A stretch of DNA of 64,000 bases from Elmis aenea. Taxonomy: Eukaryota; Arthropoda; Insecta; Coleoptera; Elmidae. Positions 22,001-29,511 of the stretch are shown piece after piece; positions within the stretch are counted from its first letter, which is position 1; every line of letters begins with the position of its first letter. The stretch spans positions 51,436,966-51,500,965 of the forward strand of contig OX393576.1 of the NCBI GenBank assembly GCA_947652605.1. The letters are read 5' to 3'. Under the pieces are notes generated by a model. The model was given only the letters and a program-made list of their open reading frames with translations. It was not told the origin of the DNA and ran no database searches. The translations under genes and the position numbers were made by a program.

Positions 22001-24657
22001 CTGTGAGTTAACATCTTCTTAATATCACCCTCCATTAGCGGATTAAAACGAAACGTATAGGTAGATTTGATATTTTATCATAGCACCCTCATGCATTCGT
22101 TCTTAAATGTTAACAACTTAATAATTATACGGTGATGGTCCGCGAAATGCCACTTTTGTGAAACAATTAAGTTGCATTTCGAGAATTCGGTAGGTACACA
22201 ATGTGTTCAAAATTGTCAAAAAAAAAGTTTTACCTTATAATTTAGCAGTTCCGTTTCTGCTTAATCTAAAATTAATTTAAAAGTCGTTTCTGTTTTTTGC
22301 AAATCAAGTGGGCTTTAGCAGAAAATCTAATTTATAGCTTAGTAAATTTCCTTTTCTATAAAAAAAAATCGAAAAAAATTGATATAAAAGTGTTTAGAAT
22401 ATATTTTATACTTGTAAATAAAACTTTAAAAGGATTAGCTTACACAGAGTGTCCCAAACAGGGGCTTAATAAAGTGACGTGGTTTATATTAATAGCAAAG
22501 TCGATTGTAAGGAAAACGCTGCATTTTTTTTTGGCTCTACTTACATCTGAGAAGGAAATTGCTGTAGTCCTTTATGCCGGTTTTTGAGTAATTAGAAAAA
22601 AAGTATTTTTTTGTCATATTAATAATGTGTCATATCTCCGTTATTGTTGTAAAAATCGAAAAAAAATGTTGAGATTATTTTTAGACATTTTTATGTACAA
22701 TTTGATTCCTCTAAAAAAAATTACGCTCGCCGTTAAAAAGTTATGACACAAACTTACCTTTTTTTAAATGGAAGCTATAGTTAGCTAACTTATTTACAAT
22801 CCTTATTTTTTTCTCATTTCAAATATACAGGGTGTTTAAAAATCGAGTTGTAGCATGGGGATCTCGCTTATTATAATAGATAGAGTATAGGTTTAAATTT
22901 GGCAAAGTTGCTAAATTCGATGCTGATTGATAATCCAAAGAGAAATTGGAAATATCTCAAACGGTATCGGGGAAAATTAGGAAAACCCGGAAAATACGAT
23001 TTTTGAAAATCTTTTATAACCTTTGGAGTTTGAAATATTTTAAATGTGTAAAAACATTGCCCATGCGACCTTTTAAGCCGAATCGGATGGTGGTGCACAT
23101 ATTTCCTAGATCGATTCGTTTTTGTTTTATGGCAACCAACTTTGTTTTTTTTTTCTTATAGGCGCAATTTCGCTATATTTTTTTAAATTAACAAACTAAA
23201 AGTTTTGAAAACCTATAACTTTTCACATTAATGAATTCGTAAAAATGAACTTTAATAATTTCCTAATTTTCTCGGATACCGTTTGAGACATTTCCAATTT
23301 CTCTTTGGATTATCAATGAGCAACGAATTTAGCAACTTTGCCAATTTTAAACCTATACTCTACCTATTATAATAAGCGAGATCCCCATTCTTAAACTCGA
23401 ACAATCACCCTGTATAAGGGTTTATGTAGTTATTTCCAATAATACGTAAGTTACGAAGGTTTTTTAGTTTTAAAATGTTTTACACCTCGTTTTCTTTTTG
23501 TTTTCAAAGCCTACTATAATTTTCTTTAAAAAAAAACTAAAAAACTTTCATAACTTACGTATTATTGAAAATAACTAGATACATCAACCCTTATATATTT
23601 AGAATGAAGAAAAATAAGGAATGTTAATAAGTCATAGCTACTAACTATAGCTTCCATTTAGAAAAAGGTAAGTTGGTGTCATAACTTTTTAACGGCGAGC
23701 GTAATTTTTTTTTTAGTGTAATCAAATTCTACATAAAAATGTCTAAAAAATAATTTCTACAATTTTTTTCGATTTTTACAACAATAACGGAGATATGACA
23801 CATTATTAATATGACAAAAAAAAAACTTTCTTTCCAGTAACTCAAAAACTGGAAATGATAAAATATTTTTGAAAACGGTTTGTCTCGAAAAACTGCATAG
23901 TTTTGGTAACTTAACCGTTTCTTAAGCGAGATACCTACCACCCTGTACATATTATATCTTTAACTTATTGTTGTGGTCAAAAAATCGTGAATGATTAACT
24001 TTTATGTAAATATTTATGTAAGATATACATACATATGAACTCAAATTTAAATAATTTTTCTTCATTTTTATTGCAAAATGTTTTGTATTGCGGTTTAAAA
24101 TACTGCTATATATTTTGCAATTTAAAAAACTTTTGATTTCGTACAAAAGCTATTTTAAGGATATTTGGTTGTAATGGACACTAAGATATTATCTCTAAAT
24201 AAAAATAATATTAAAAACCTAATACACTAGATTTTTTGTGAAAATTATTAGATTAATGATAAAAAAGTAAGTGTATTGTTATTTTACTGATTATTTTTTA
24301 CGACCTCCTGTAATTTTATGTTTGTAAAATTTTGCATAAAGGTAGCATTACTGATTTTTTTTTTTTTTAAGCGAATTTTATGAGATGAAATGTTCATTTT
24401 TGTTCGACTTTTTCAAAAATTACAGAATTGATTTAATTAAAAATGAGTTAAATCGAACAGGAAAAAAAACAACCTAAAATAAGAAAATTAAACTTAAAAA
24501 TTAAACGTATTCTTTAATTCATCCTTAAACACACTCTAAGGTTTCAAAAGTTATTTATAACACCTTCTTTCTTCAACGATGACAACTTAATAACTATAAC
24601 ATTAAGTAATTAATAGCAGTACTTACTTGAGTAATCCACATTATTTTTTCCAACCAT
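1071..24657 (-). CDS. Membrane aminopeptidase N-type M1 zinc metallopeptidase, complete, 15 coding exons, 975 aa
   Basis: Coding exons (minus): 24657-24627, 7944-7665, 6330-5983, 5925-5770, 5647-5351, 5295-5112, 3970-3814, 3759-3494, 3436-3253, 2705-2434, 2329-2139, 2088-1921, 1827-1684, 1630-1549, 1238-1071. Every junction is GT/AG and the phases match; the sum is 2,928 nt (975 codons plus stop). A short polar N-terminus is followed by a hydrophobic segment at residues 42-66, so it should be a type II membrane protein with an extracellular catalytic domain. Seen: exopeptidase motif SAMEN (360-364, a variant of GAMEN), zinc site [10 protein letters not shown] (396-405) with the third ligand in WLKEGFATY (E419, 18 residues after the second His), and the transition-state Tyr482 in ISYYKGAS. 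An ERAP1-like helical C-terminal domain follows, starting around [11 protein letters not shown]. Family role: removal of N-terminal residues from peptides at the cell surface, in insects often midgut digestion. No GPI-signal-like hydrophobic tail is present (ends HYGLRK). All catalytic residues are intact, so it should be active. Confidence 0.93.
4155..4359. mobile_element. hAT-type MITE in an aminopeptidase intron
   Basis: The 205-bp element has imperfect terminal repeats, CAGAGGTCGACAAAC at the left and GCCTACCCCTG at the right, typical of hAT ends with CAG(N)GGTCGGCAAAC. Flanks atctaacc / atccaaac look like a decayed 8-bp target duplication. It carries no coding capacity and lies in the 1.1-kb intron between exons 5112 and 3970. 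Confidence 0.65.
4556..4745. mobile_element. Solo end of a CAGGGTG-type element
   Basis: TACAGGGTGTTTCAGACC matches the terminus of the fold-back elements found elsewhere in the window, but no matching right end was found nearby. It is probably a truncated copy. The right limit is approximate. Confidence 0.4.
6331..7664. other. Aminopeptidase intron, no distinct feature
   Basis: AT-rich intron between the second and third coding exons. I see no gene, strong repeat or conserved-looking island. Confidence 0.5.
8631..9364. mobile_element. hAT-type MITE interrupted by a Helitron-like insertion
   Basis: The ends TAAGGGTGGGCGATAT and ATATCGCCCACCCCTA form terminal inverted repeats. The flanks gtttggac (8623-8630) and gttttgac (9365-9372) differ at one of 8 bases, as expected of an old hAT target duplication. 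The body is rich in ATATCGATATATCG palindromes. A 0.5-kb Helitron-like element sits close to its right end. Confidence 0.75.
8816..9339 (-). mobile_element. Helitron-like non-autonomous element, copy A
   Basis: Read on the minus strand it starts TCTATATATATAAAAGAGC, continues with a (GTTT)n tract, and ends with a GC hairpin (CCCGTGCAACGCCGGG) a few bases before CTTGTA. A 5' TC, a subterminal 3' hairpin and insertion between A and T are Helitron traits; the CTTGT end differs from the usual CTRRT. A motif fitting the pol III B box (GATCGAATC) lies inside, so SINE ancestry for part of it is possible. Copy B is at 45064-45598 in the opposite orientation. Confidence 0.55.
10445..10848. mobile_element. 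hAT-type MITE
   Basis: Ends CAATGTTGCTCAACCTTTTT and GGTTCAGAACCACTG are imperfect inverted repeats of the common CAGTGGTTCTCAACC type. The flanks retain a weak 8-bp duplication (cctcaagt / cctaacat). A shorter relative is at 27542-27766. No coding capacity. Confidence 0.6.
12000..12180 (-). promoter_or_regulatory. CpG-rich island in intron 1, candidate alternative promoter or enhancer
   Basis: The stretch is much richer in GC and CpG (for example GGCGTCGCG, GCGCCGCCGG, GGCGCGCGCGG) than the surrounding intron. On the minus strand it has a TCAGTAACGG initiator-like motif (TCAGT at 12044-12040), similar to the TCAGTAAGACG upstream of the start exon. A 105-codon plus-strand frame overlaps (11846-12163) but looks incidental. 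Function is inferred. Confidence 0.25.
12735..13765. mobile_element. hAT-type element with internal fold-back fragment
   Basis: Short ends TAGGGTTT and AAACCTTA are flanked by ctaaccat (12727-12734) and gtaaccat (13766-13773), an 8-bp duplication with one mismatch. Subterminal CCGGGA repeats occur at both ends. A right-end fragment of a CAGGGTG fold-back element lies inside at about 13434-13680. Confidence 0.6.
13434..13680. mobile_element. Right-end fragment of a CAGGGTG fold-back element
   Basis: It ends GGGACACCCTGTA and shares a long stretch with the right arm of the complete copy at 27830-28736, including GATAAGCGAGATCCCCATGC. The left arm is missing. Confidence 0.6.
13834..15092. mobile_element. 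hAT-type element, about 1.26 kb
   Basis: Ends CAGCGACTAAAACCG and CGTTCTCAGTCCCTG are imperfect inverted repeats, with CGTTTTCG-rich subterminal regions. The flanks ctttacag / ctttaaga suggest an old 8-bp duplication. A fragment of the same family is seen at about 40821-40985. Confidence 0.5.
17401..18249. mobile_element. Long fold-back element, 849 bp, TA-flanked
   Basis: Left end CCGGGTGTAACTGAAATCAG is matched by right end CTGATTTCAGTTACACCCG, with TA on both sides (17399-17400 and 18250-18251). The arms continue as degenerate inverted repeats well into the element. No transposase is encoded. The TA boundaries fit Tc1/mariner-like or related non-autonomous elements; the superfamily is inferred. 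Confidence 0.7.
19560..19602 (-). mobile_element. 3' tail of a LINE, severed by the hAT insertion
   Basis: With the 19603-21025 insertion removed, this stretch joins the sequence after 21026 and matches the tail of a second LINE copy near 37115-37170. Homology ends in an AATAATAA-type tail on the minus strand. Confidence 0.5.
19603..21025. mobile_element. hAT-type element, 1.42 kb, inserted into a LINE tail
   Basis: Left end CAGTGCCGTAACGAGGG and right end CCCTCGTTACGGCCCTT are inverted. Flanks atcatgag (19595-19602) and atcatgaa (21026-21033) are an 8-bp duplication with one mismatch. It holds a C-rich tract near the left end, a short palindromic TAACCC-type block near 20280-20380 and a tRNA-like SINE. 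No transposase was recognised. Confidence 0.75.
20437..20675 (-). mobile_element. tRNA-derived SINE or tRNA-like relic
   Basis: On the minus strand 20672-20602 resembles a tRNA-Thr(UGU). It has an A-box-like TGGCTGGTTGG (20664-20654), a TGT anticodon (20638-20636), a well-paired T arm and a B box GGTTCGATTCC (20620-20610). The acceptor stem does not pair, so it is not a working tRNA gene. Non-tRNA sequence continues downstream to about 20437, as in a SINE body. Only one copy was seen, so a tRNA pseudogene remains possible. Confidence 0.5.
21026..21160 (-). mobile_element. LINE ORF2 C-terminus fragment
   Basis: The minus strand translates to [16 protein letters not shown], the end of a LINE reverse-transcriptase polyprotein. 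The same C-terminal motif with decayed codons is found in the copy near 37140-37230. It continues into 19560-19602 across the hAT insertion. Confidence 0.6.
21161..22442. other. Intronic stretch, no feature recognised
   Basis: AT-rich sequence between a LINE relic and a fold-back element. No gene, array or clear repeat was seen. Confidence 0.4.
22443..23945. mobile_element. Nested fold-back complex (outer element)
   Basis: The outer arms run from CACAGAGTGTCCCAAAC (22443) to CACCCTG (23945), followed by TA. Matching inverted segments include TGTCATATCTCCGTTATTG (about 22627) against its complement (about 23785), and ACGCTCGCCGTTAAAAAG against CTTTTTAACGGCGAGCGT. A complete second fold-back element lies inside at 22828-23412, and a third inverted pair flanks about 23425-23590. 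Three palindromes are thus stacked in 1.5 kb. Confidence 0.7.
22828..23412. mobile_element. Inner CAGGGTG fold-back element, 585 bp
   Basis: It starts CAGGGTGTTT and ends ATCACCCTG, with TA immediately outside each end. The arms share GGGATCTCGCTTATTATAAT and a long AT-rich inverted stretch including TCCAAAGAGAAATTGGAAAT. It is related to 27830-28736 and to the fragments at 13434 and 39000. Confidence 0.75.
24627..24657 (-). CDS. First coding exon of the aminopeptidase (31 nt)
   Basis: ATCAAAAATGG gives a strong start context; ten codons ([10 protein letters not shown]) and one base precede a perfect donor, CAA/GTAAGT. Joining to the acceptor TTTTTCAG at 7945 restores frame (AGT, Ser) and gives [20 protein letters not shown] before the membrane segment. 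No ATG occurs in the second exon's frame before the upstream TGA near 7995; the frame there opens only with GTG. That is why a distant start exon is needed. The link is inferred from phase, splice quality and divisibility by three, not from transcripts. Confidence 0.7.
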
Positions 24658-24900
24658 TTTTGATTTAATAAAGTTTTTATAACACAGCACTAAGGACAAT
24701 TAATTATTTTAAAATTATTCGCAAAATTTAAACAGACACGTGTTAGTACGGTCCACGAGTTCAGCGCAACGTCTTACTGACGCGTATTGAATTTCACAGA
24801 TCAAACAGTTTAGTTTGAATCATTTGTAAATAGTCTGTTACATCACCACATGGTCACTTCTGTTTATTCTTCGTATTAACCAAAAATAACACCGTTCACA
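24658..24900 (-). promoter_or_regulatory. Candidate aminopeptidase promoter
   Basis: Just upstream of the start exon is a stretch with more CpG than its surroundings. On the minus strand it holds the arthropod initiator TCAGT (24780-24776), and a CACGTG E-box sits at 24738-24743. Initiation at the TCAGT would give a 5' UTR of about 120 nt. No TATA box is obvious. Confidence 0.35.
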
Positions 24901-26099
24901 TAAAAATCCTAGATACCCACGCGAACTAAACCCAATACATCATCGTTTGTGCGTAAATATTACGTCGATTACACGTTTAGGTGCTACAGTAAGTAATTCA
25001 ATGAAATCCAAACAGAAAAATCTGTTACAAAATTTACGTAATTTTCAAAACACCGGTTTGCCTACACAATTACTGATCGCGTTCTATGCTTGCCGAACAT
25101 GCACTAATGCACACGGTCAATTTTTTATGTGTTATGACACATCATCTGCTTAGTATTGTTGTCATATGAACGAAAATTGAGTATGACACCGCTCACTGAA
25201 GAAATGGTGATATTTTACACACTCTATTTACTTAATAATTAATTTAGAAACGGGCGCATTCTATTTCTTTTCACTTTATACAATCATTAACCGAAAGACA
25301 AAGCTAGAAAACAGACACGTAAAGTTCTACTGAACAACTGGCATATGGTAGAACATGTATGGCGATAAGATGATGTCATAATTACTTATTAACAATAGCT
25401 AATAAAACCGAAGTGCGTGTCCACAATTTTAAGACCAAGTACTAAGTACTTTAAATAGTTTGCACCCATAGCAGGCTTTAAATAACAGAAAAAAATTAAT
25501 ACAGTTAAGCCGGTGACTGAATATGCATTTCCACGCCTCATGTAATACACCGTGTGTGGGTGTCAAAACGCTCGTTATTCACGGACAAATTACAATATTT
25601 TATAGGCCAGAGCACTAAAGTCAACAATACTTTATACTTTGACAGCGCAAGGTAATCAACTGTATTACAAATACATGATGCTGATTTACTTTTAGCATGA
25701 AACCTAAAAGTCTTCGTCAGTTTAAATAAAGGAGTCACAGTTTCAACAAGATCTAAAGATCTATTTTATGGCGCACTGGAGAAAGTTAACTAGTTTTGAT
25801 AACTTCCTACAGGATGTCTTTGAGGTATTTTATTATTTACTTACAGAATTTACGCAGGTAAACCTAGAAATGAAAAAGAAAAGTAATCTATCATACACTG
25901 TTAGGTTGCTGTGGCAATTATAAACTTAATTGCCGAATTGAACGATTTGCAAAATTTTGATCGTGTCGTGCCTACGTATTATGAAAATGAGTAAAATCAA
26001 TGTCAAGTACAGAATTGTAATAAAATTATTCACAAAAGAGACCTAAGCATATGTAAAAAAAGGCGATGTATAAGGAAGATTAGCTAATATATTTTTTAG
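24901..26099. other. Intergenic stretch upstream of the aminopeptidase
   Basis: No gene is recognised. Short frames at 24947-25153 and 25538-25738 show no domain or supporting context. The region may contain upstream regulatory DNA. Confidence 0.4.
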
Positions 26100-27470
26100 T
26101 GAAATACTGATCTAAACAATTTAAATGGAGCAATTTGGGAAAACTCAAGGTCTAGTAGACCTCTACTACATAAGAAACGACAAGAAAAGTTGAAGCTTAA
26201 GTTTTAGATAAAAGTCTCTATTATCGGAAAGGAAATGAATGTATCTGAAGCAACGGTGTTAATATTTTACAGGACGATTTGAAAATAAAAAAGTGTCTGA
26301 GCCTTGAATACCAAGATGGCTTACACACTTTGCAGAGAGGAAATTTAAAATTGGAATGCCTTGCAAATCGCTGTTTTTTTTATAATTGTGAGTGGTGACG
26401 ATACTTGGATATTCCTTTGGTACCGTCACTGGCGTAGTTATGGGGAACTAGGGGGGGCTGAGCCCCACTGAGCCTACCATTAGCCACCTCCTGGCTTAGT
26501 CGAATGGCTCAAGAACGATACAATAATTTGTGAAACTGTAAATCTGTGAAACTAAAAAAAAAAAACTGAATCCCGAAGAAATTCTTGCTGATTTTGTTTC
26601 CAGAGAAAACCGAAAGATAAATGTTGACATATAAATAAGTCCAAATTCAAACTGTGCTTTTGTTTGTTATCCAAATACGTAGTTTAGTAATCATTATGTT
26701 TTAAATTTTCTATGCATTAATTTTTTTGTTTTCTTGACTAATAAAATATCTTTTATTTCAAAATTATAATACTCTACTTTTTCTTCCAATTAAAGTGTAA
26801 TCAGTACCTAACTAAAAAATAGTAGAATTGGGCTATATAAGATAACAATAAATAAATAATAAACAAGGATACAACTAGATATTTATTGAGCATCCTTACT
26901 AGTCATTGACTATATTTTATGTCACTCTTTAACCATGTGATTTTTAAACGTAAAAATTATTTTTTTAATAATTTGTAATAATAAATGACCACTGTTTTTA
27001 TTTCTGTACTTTTTTCTTCTTTGTTTAACGTTTGGCTTTTTATTAATTTTTATACTTATATCTAAGTTTTAATGCATAAAACTACGCCGCTGTAGTATCA
27101 AAGTTAGCTTAGTCACTTGGCGCTGCAGCCCCCCCTAAACATGGAGGCTAACTACGCCAATGGGTACCGTCAGCGTCTTACAAAACTAGAGTGCAGTGGC
27201 TTCATAAGGGCTTCCCACCATCAAAAAGACCAAAACTTAATCTTCTGCGGTATAACTGGTGGCTACAGTTTTCTGGGATGTAAGAGGAATCTTATGAATT
27301 TATTACATGCAAAGAGCTTCTACATTTATAGAAGAAATGTATAGTACTAATCAAAATGTAAAAATTGATTAACAAAGAAAAAGGCCAAATTCACATCGGC
27401 GAAAAAATTTGCTGCTCGGCGACAATTATTGCAGAGTACATCATCATTATAATACTTTCTTCTTCGTGTC
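26100..27470 (+). pseudogene. Mariner transposase relic, split by a MITE
   Basis: Several frames on the plus strand read as a broken mariner transposase in the right order. A helix-turn-helix region reads KEMNVSEATV (about 26232-26261), then IPRWLTHFAER (about 26310), GDDTWIFLW ending at the insertion (about 26396-26422), and after the insertion QWLHKGFPPSKRPKL, VATVFWDVRGIL (about 27260) and an HDN-like LLLGDN near 27415. These correspond to the family's D34D/E catalytic domain. Frameshifts and in-frame stops occur throughout and the catalytic triad is not intact, so it is inactive. The terminal repeats were not located. The hAT-type element at 26427-27162 interrupts it. Confidence 0.8.
26427..27162. 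mobile_element. hAT-type MITE inside the mariner relic, perfect 8-bp target duplication
   Basis: Ends CACTGGCGTAGTTA and TAACTACGCCAATG are inverted. GGTACCGT is repeated exactly at 26419-26426 and 27163-27170. Removing the element and one repeat rejoins the mariner reading frame region, which shows the boundaries directly. 736 bp; no coding sequence recognised. Confidence 0.9.
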
Positions 27471-27541
27471 ATTTAGTGTCAAGATATTTACATGGAGCAT
27501 ACAAGTTCAACAATTTATCCAGAATTCGGGTTTTGTTAATA

Positions 27542-27766
27542 TAGTGTTTTTCAACCTTTTTGTGTTTGCGCCCCCATTTTTCATATGAATTTTTATTGCG
27601 CCCACCTTCCAATCCCTTCACTAAGGACCTATCGTAAGTGTGACTGCTGTCATTTTCAGTATGTATTTCATGGTTTTGTTTTTCGCTGTTTATAATTTTC
27701 TTCGCGCTCCCTTTTTAGATATTTCACGCTCCCCCTAGGGAGCCCGCCCAGAGGTTTAAATCACTG
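27542..27766. mobile_element. Short hAT-type MITE
   Basis: TAGTGTTTTTCAACCTTTTT and GGTTTAAATCACTG are decayed relatives of the ends of the 10445-10848 element. The internal GCGCCCCC and CTCCCCCTAGGG blocks also match. Target duplication is weak. Confidence 0.55.
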
Positions 27767-27829
27767 TATTAAGCTGAGGAGCCCTACTTTTATGTACTTC
27801 TTCTGATTTGGCATCCTGCGTCTTTTATA

Positions 27830-28736
27830 CAGGGTGTCCCAAATTCGAGTAAATGCATGGGGATCTCGCTTATCTTAAGAGCTACGAGGTCGGTTAAATT
27901 AGGGCAAAGTTGCGAAATTAGATGCTCATTAATAATCCAAAGAGAAATTGGAAATATCTCAAACGGTATCCGAGAAAATTAGGAAAAACTTGAAAATACG
28001 ATTTTTGAAAATCGTCTATAACTCCTTTGGAGTATAAAATATTTCAAATGTGTAAAGACATTGCCCAAGCAACTTTTCAAGCCGAATCGAATAGTGGTCA
28101 CAAATTTTTCCTAGATCGAATCGTTTTTGTTTTATAACAACCAACTTAATTTTTTCTTATGGGCGCAATTTTTGCTATTTACATAATCAAATAGCATTTA
28201 TTTTTCTGAATCCATTGATGTATCACACATGGTATTTTACTTTTTCTTTCATTGTCAAATTTCAAAAAATACGTTTTAAACAATAACCATTATAAATCAG
28301 GTTAGCCGGTCATTGTAGTTTATGTTGTTTCCATGACAACCGATCAACAAACTAAAAGTTTTGAAGGCCTGTTAGTCGTAAAAATGAACTTTAATAACGA
28401 AGAAAAACGCGATATGCTGCCCATAAGAAAAAACAAAGTTGGTTGTCTAAAACAAAAACGAATCTACCTAGGAAAAATTTGTGACCACCATCCGATTCGG
28501 CTTAAAAAGTTGCTTGGGCAACTTTTTTACACATTTAAAATATCTCAAACTCCAAAGGAGTTATAAACGATTTTCAAAAATGGACTAATTTTCTCGGATA
28601 CCGTTTGAGATATTTCCAATTTCTCTTGGATTATTAATGAGCATCTAATTTCGCAACTTTGCCCTAATTTAACCGACCTCGTAGCTCTTAAGATAAGCGA
28701 GATCCCCATGCATTTACTCGAATTTGAGACACCCTG
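27830..28736. mobile_element. Long fold-back element, 907 bp, best-preserved copy of its subfamily
   Basis: Left end CAGGGTGTCCCAAATTCGAG is matched by right end CTCGAATTTGAGACACCCTG. The arms match over roughly 290 bp with few changes and then flank a unique centre near 28200-28330. Left flank TA; right flank starts TTTA. The 77-codon frame at 28333-28566 is only arm sequence and is not proposed as a gene. Confidence 0.8.
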
Positions 28737-29046
28737 TTTATCCCCAAATTTCGTTAAAAAAAAAAGATTTTAGAGGAAAATGATTACATGTGATGAAGAA
28801 GCGGCTGTGAAGAAATATTATACAGGCTCGTAAAAACTTTTTTTTATTTTGAAAAGTTTGTTAAAAAAAGCTGGAATATGTAGCATTGTAGCTTTGTAGC
28901 CTATGTAGCTTTTAAAAAAGTAAATTACTTATTTTTTTTTTTTTGTAGTAATGCAATTATCGCCAAAATTAAGATAAAAATTAAACTGTATATAAGTTAA
29001 CAATCTTAGGATGAATGTATTTCCTAGAAGGTATTATATCTGTATA

Positions 29047-29511
29047 TAGGGTGTTTCATAATTGAATGCTGATCCTTAAGGGTATTATTCCTTCGATGAT
29101 TTTAAAAAAAAAAGTTCATATCAATGTAGGTCCGCAACCGCCGTATTTTTGAGATACAGGATGTTAAAAGTTGAAAAAAATATCGGTTTTTTCGTAATAT
29201 CTTTGATACCGCTTTAGATATTTTAGTAGGTTTTAACTAGGCATAAAAACACATTTTTTTCAGTAAAAAAAATTGTTCTATTTCTACCAATGGCGTCCGT
29301 ACTAACATGTCCTAGAATATTTTTTTCTGAAAAAAATGTGTTTTTATACCTAGTTTGTAGGTACCTACTACCTACCTACTAAAATTCAAAAAACACCCTG
29401 TATCTCAAAAATACGACGGTTGCGGACCTACATTGATATGAACTTTTTTTCTTAAAATCATCCAAGGAATAACACCCTTAAGGATCAGCATTCAATTATG
29501 AAACACCCTGT
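29047..29511. mobile_element. Fold-back element, about 465 bp
   Basis: Ends TAGGGTGTTTCATAATTGAA and TTCAATTATGAAACACCCTG form near-perfect arms running most of the length, with ATTGATATGAAC-type sequence inside both. The flanks contain TA. A separate subfamily from 27830-28736, with the same kind of terminus. Confidence 0.75.

Larger units (their letters stand above)
7945..24626. other. 16.7-kb intron 1 of the aminopeptidase gene
   Basis: The intron is built mostly of transposon insertions, listed separately: hAT-type MITEs, a Helitron-like copy, LINE tails, a tRNA-derived SINE and fold-back elements. The stretches 9373-10444, 10849-11950, 15101-17398, 18252-19590 and 23946-24626 are AT-rich and hold nothing I can name. 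A CpG-rich island near 12000-12180 stands out. No other protein gene is recognised; the open frames here are short and lack features. Confidence 0.55.

Noticed and set aside
28333..28566. 77-codon frame as a gene
   Set aside because: It covers the centre and arm of the 27830-28736 fold-back element, with no domain.
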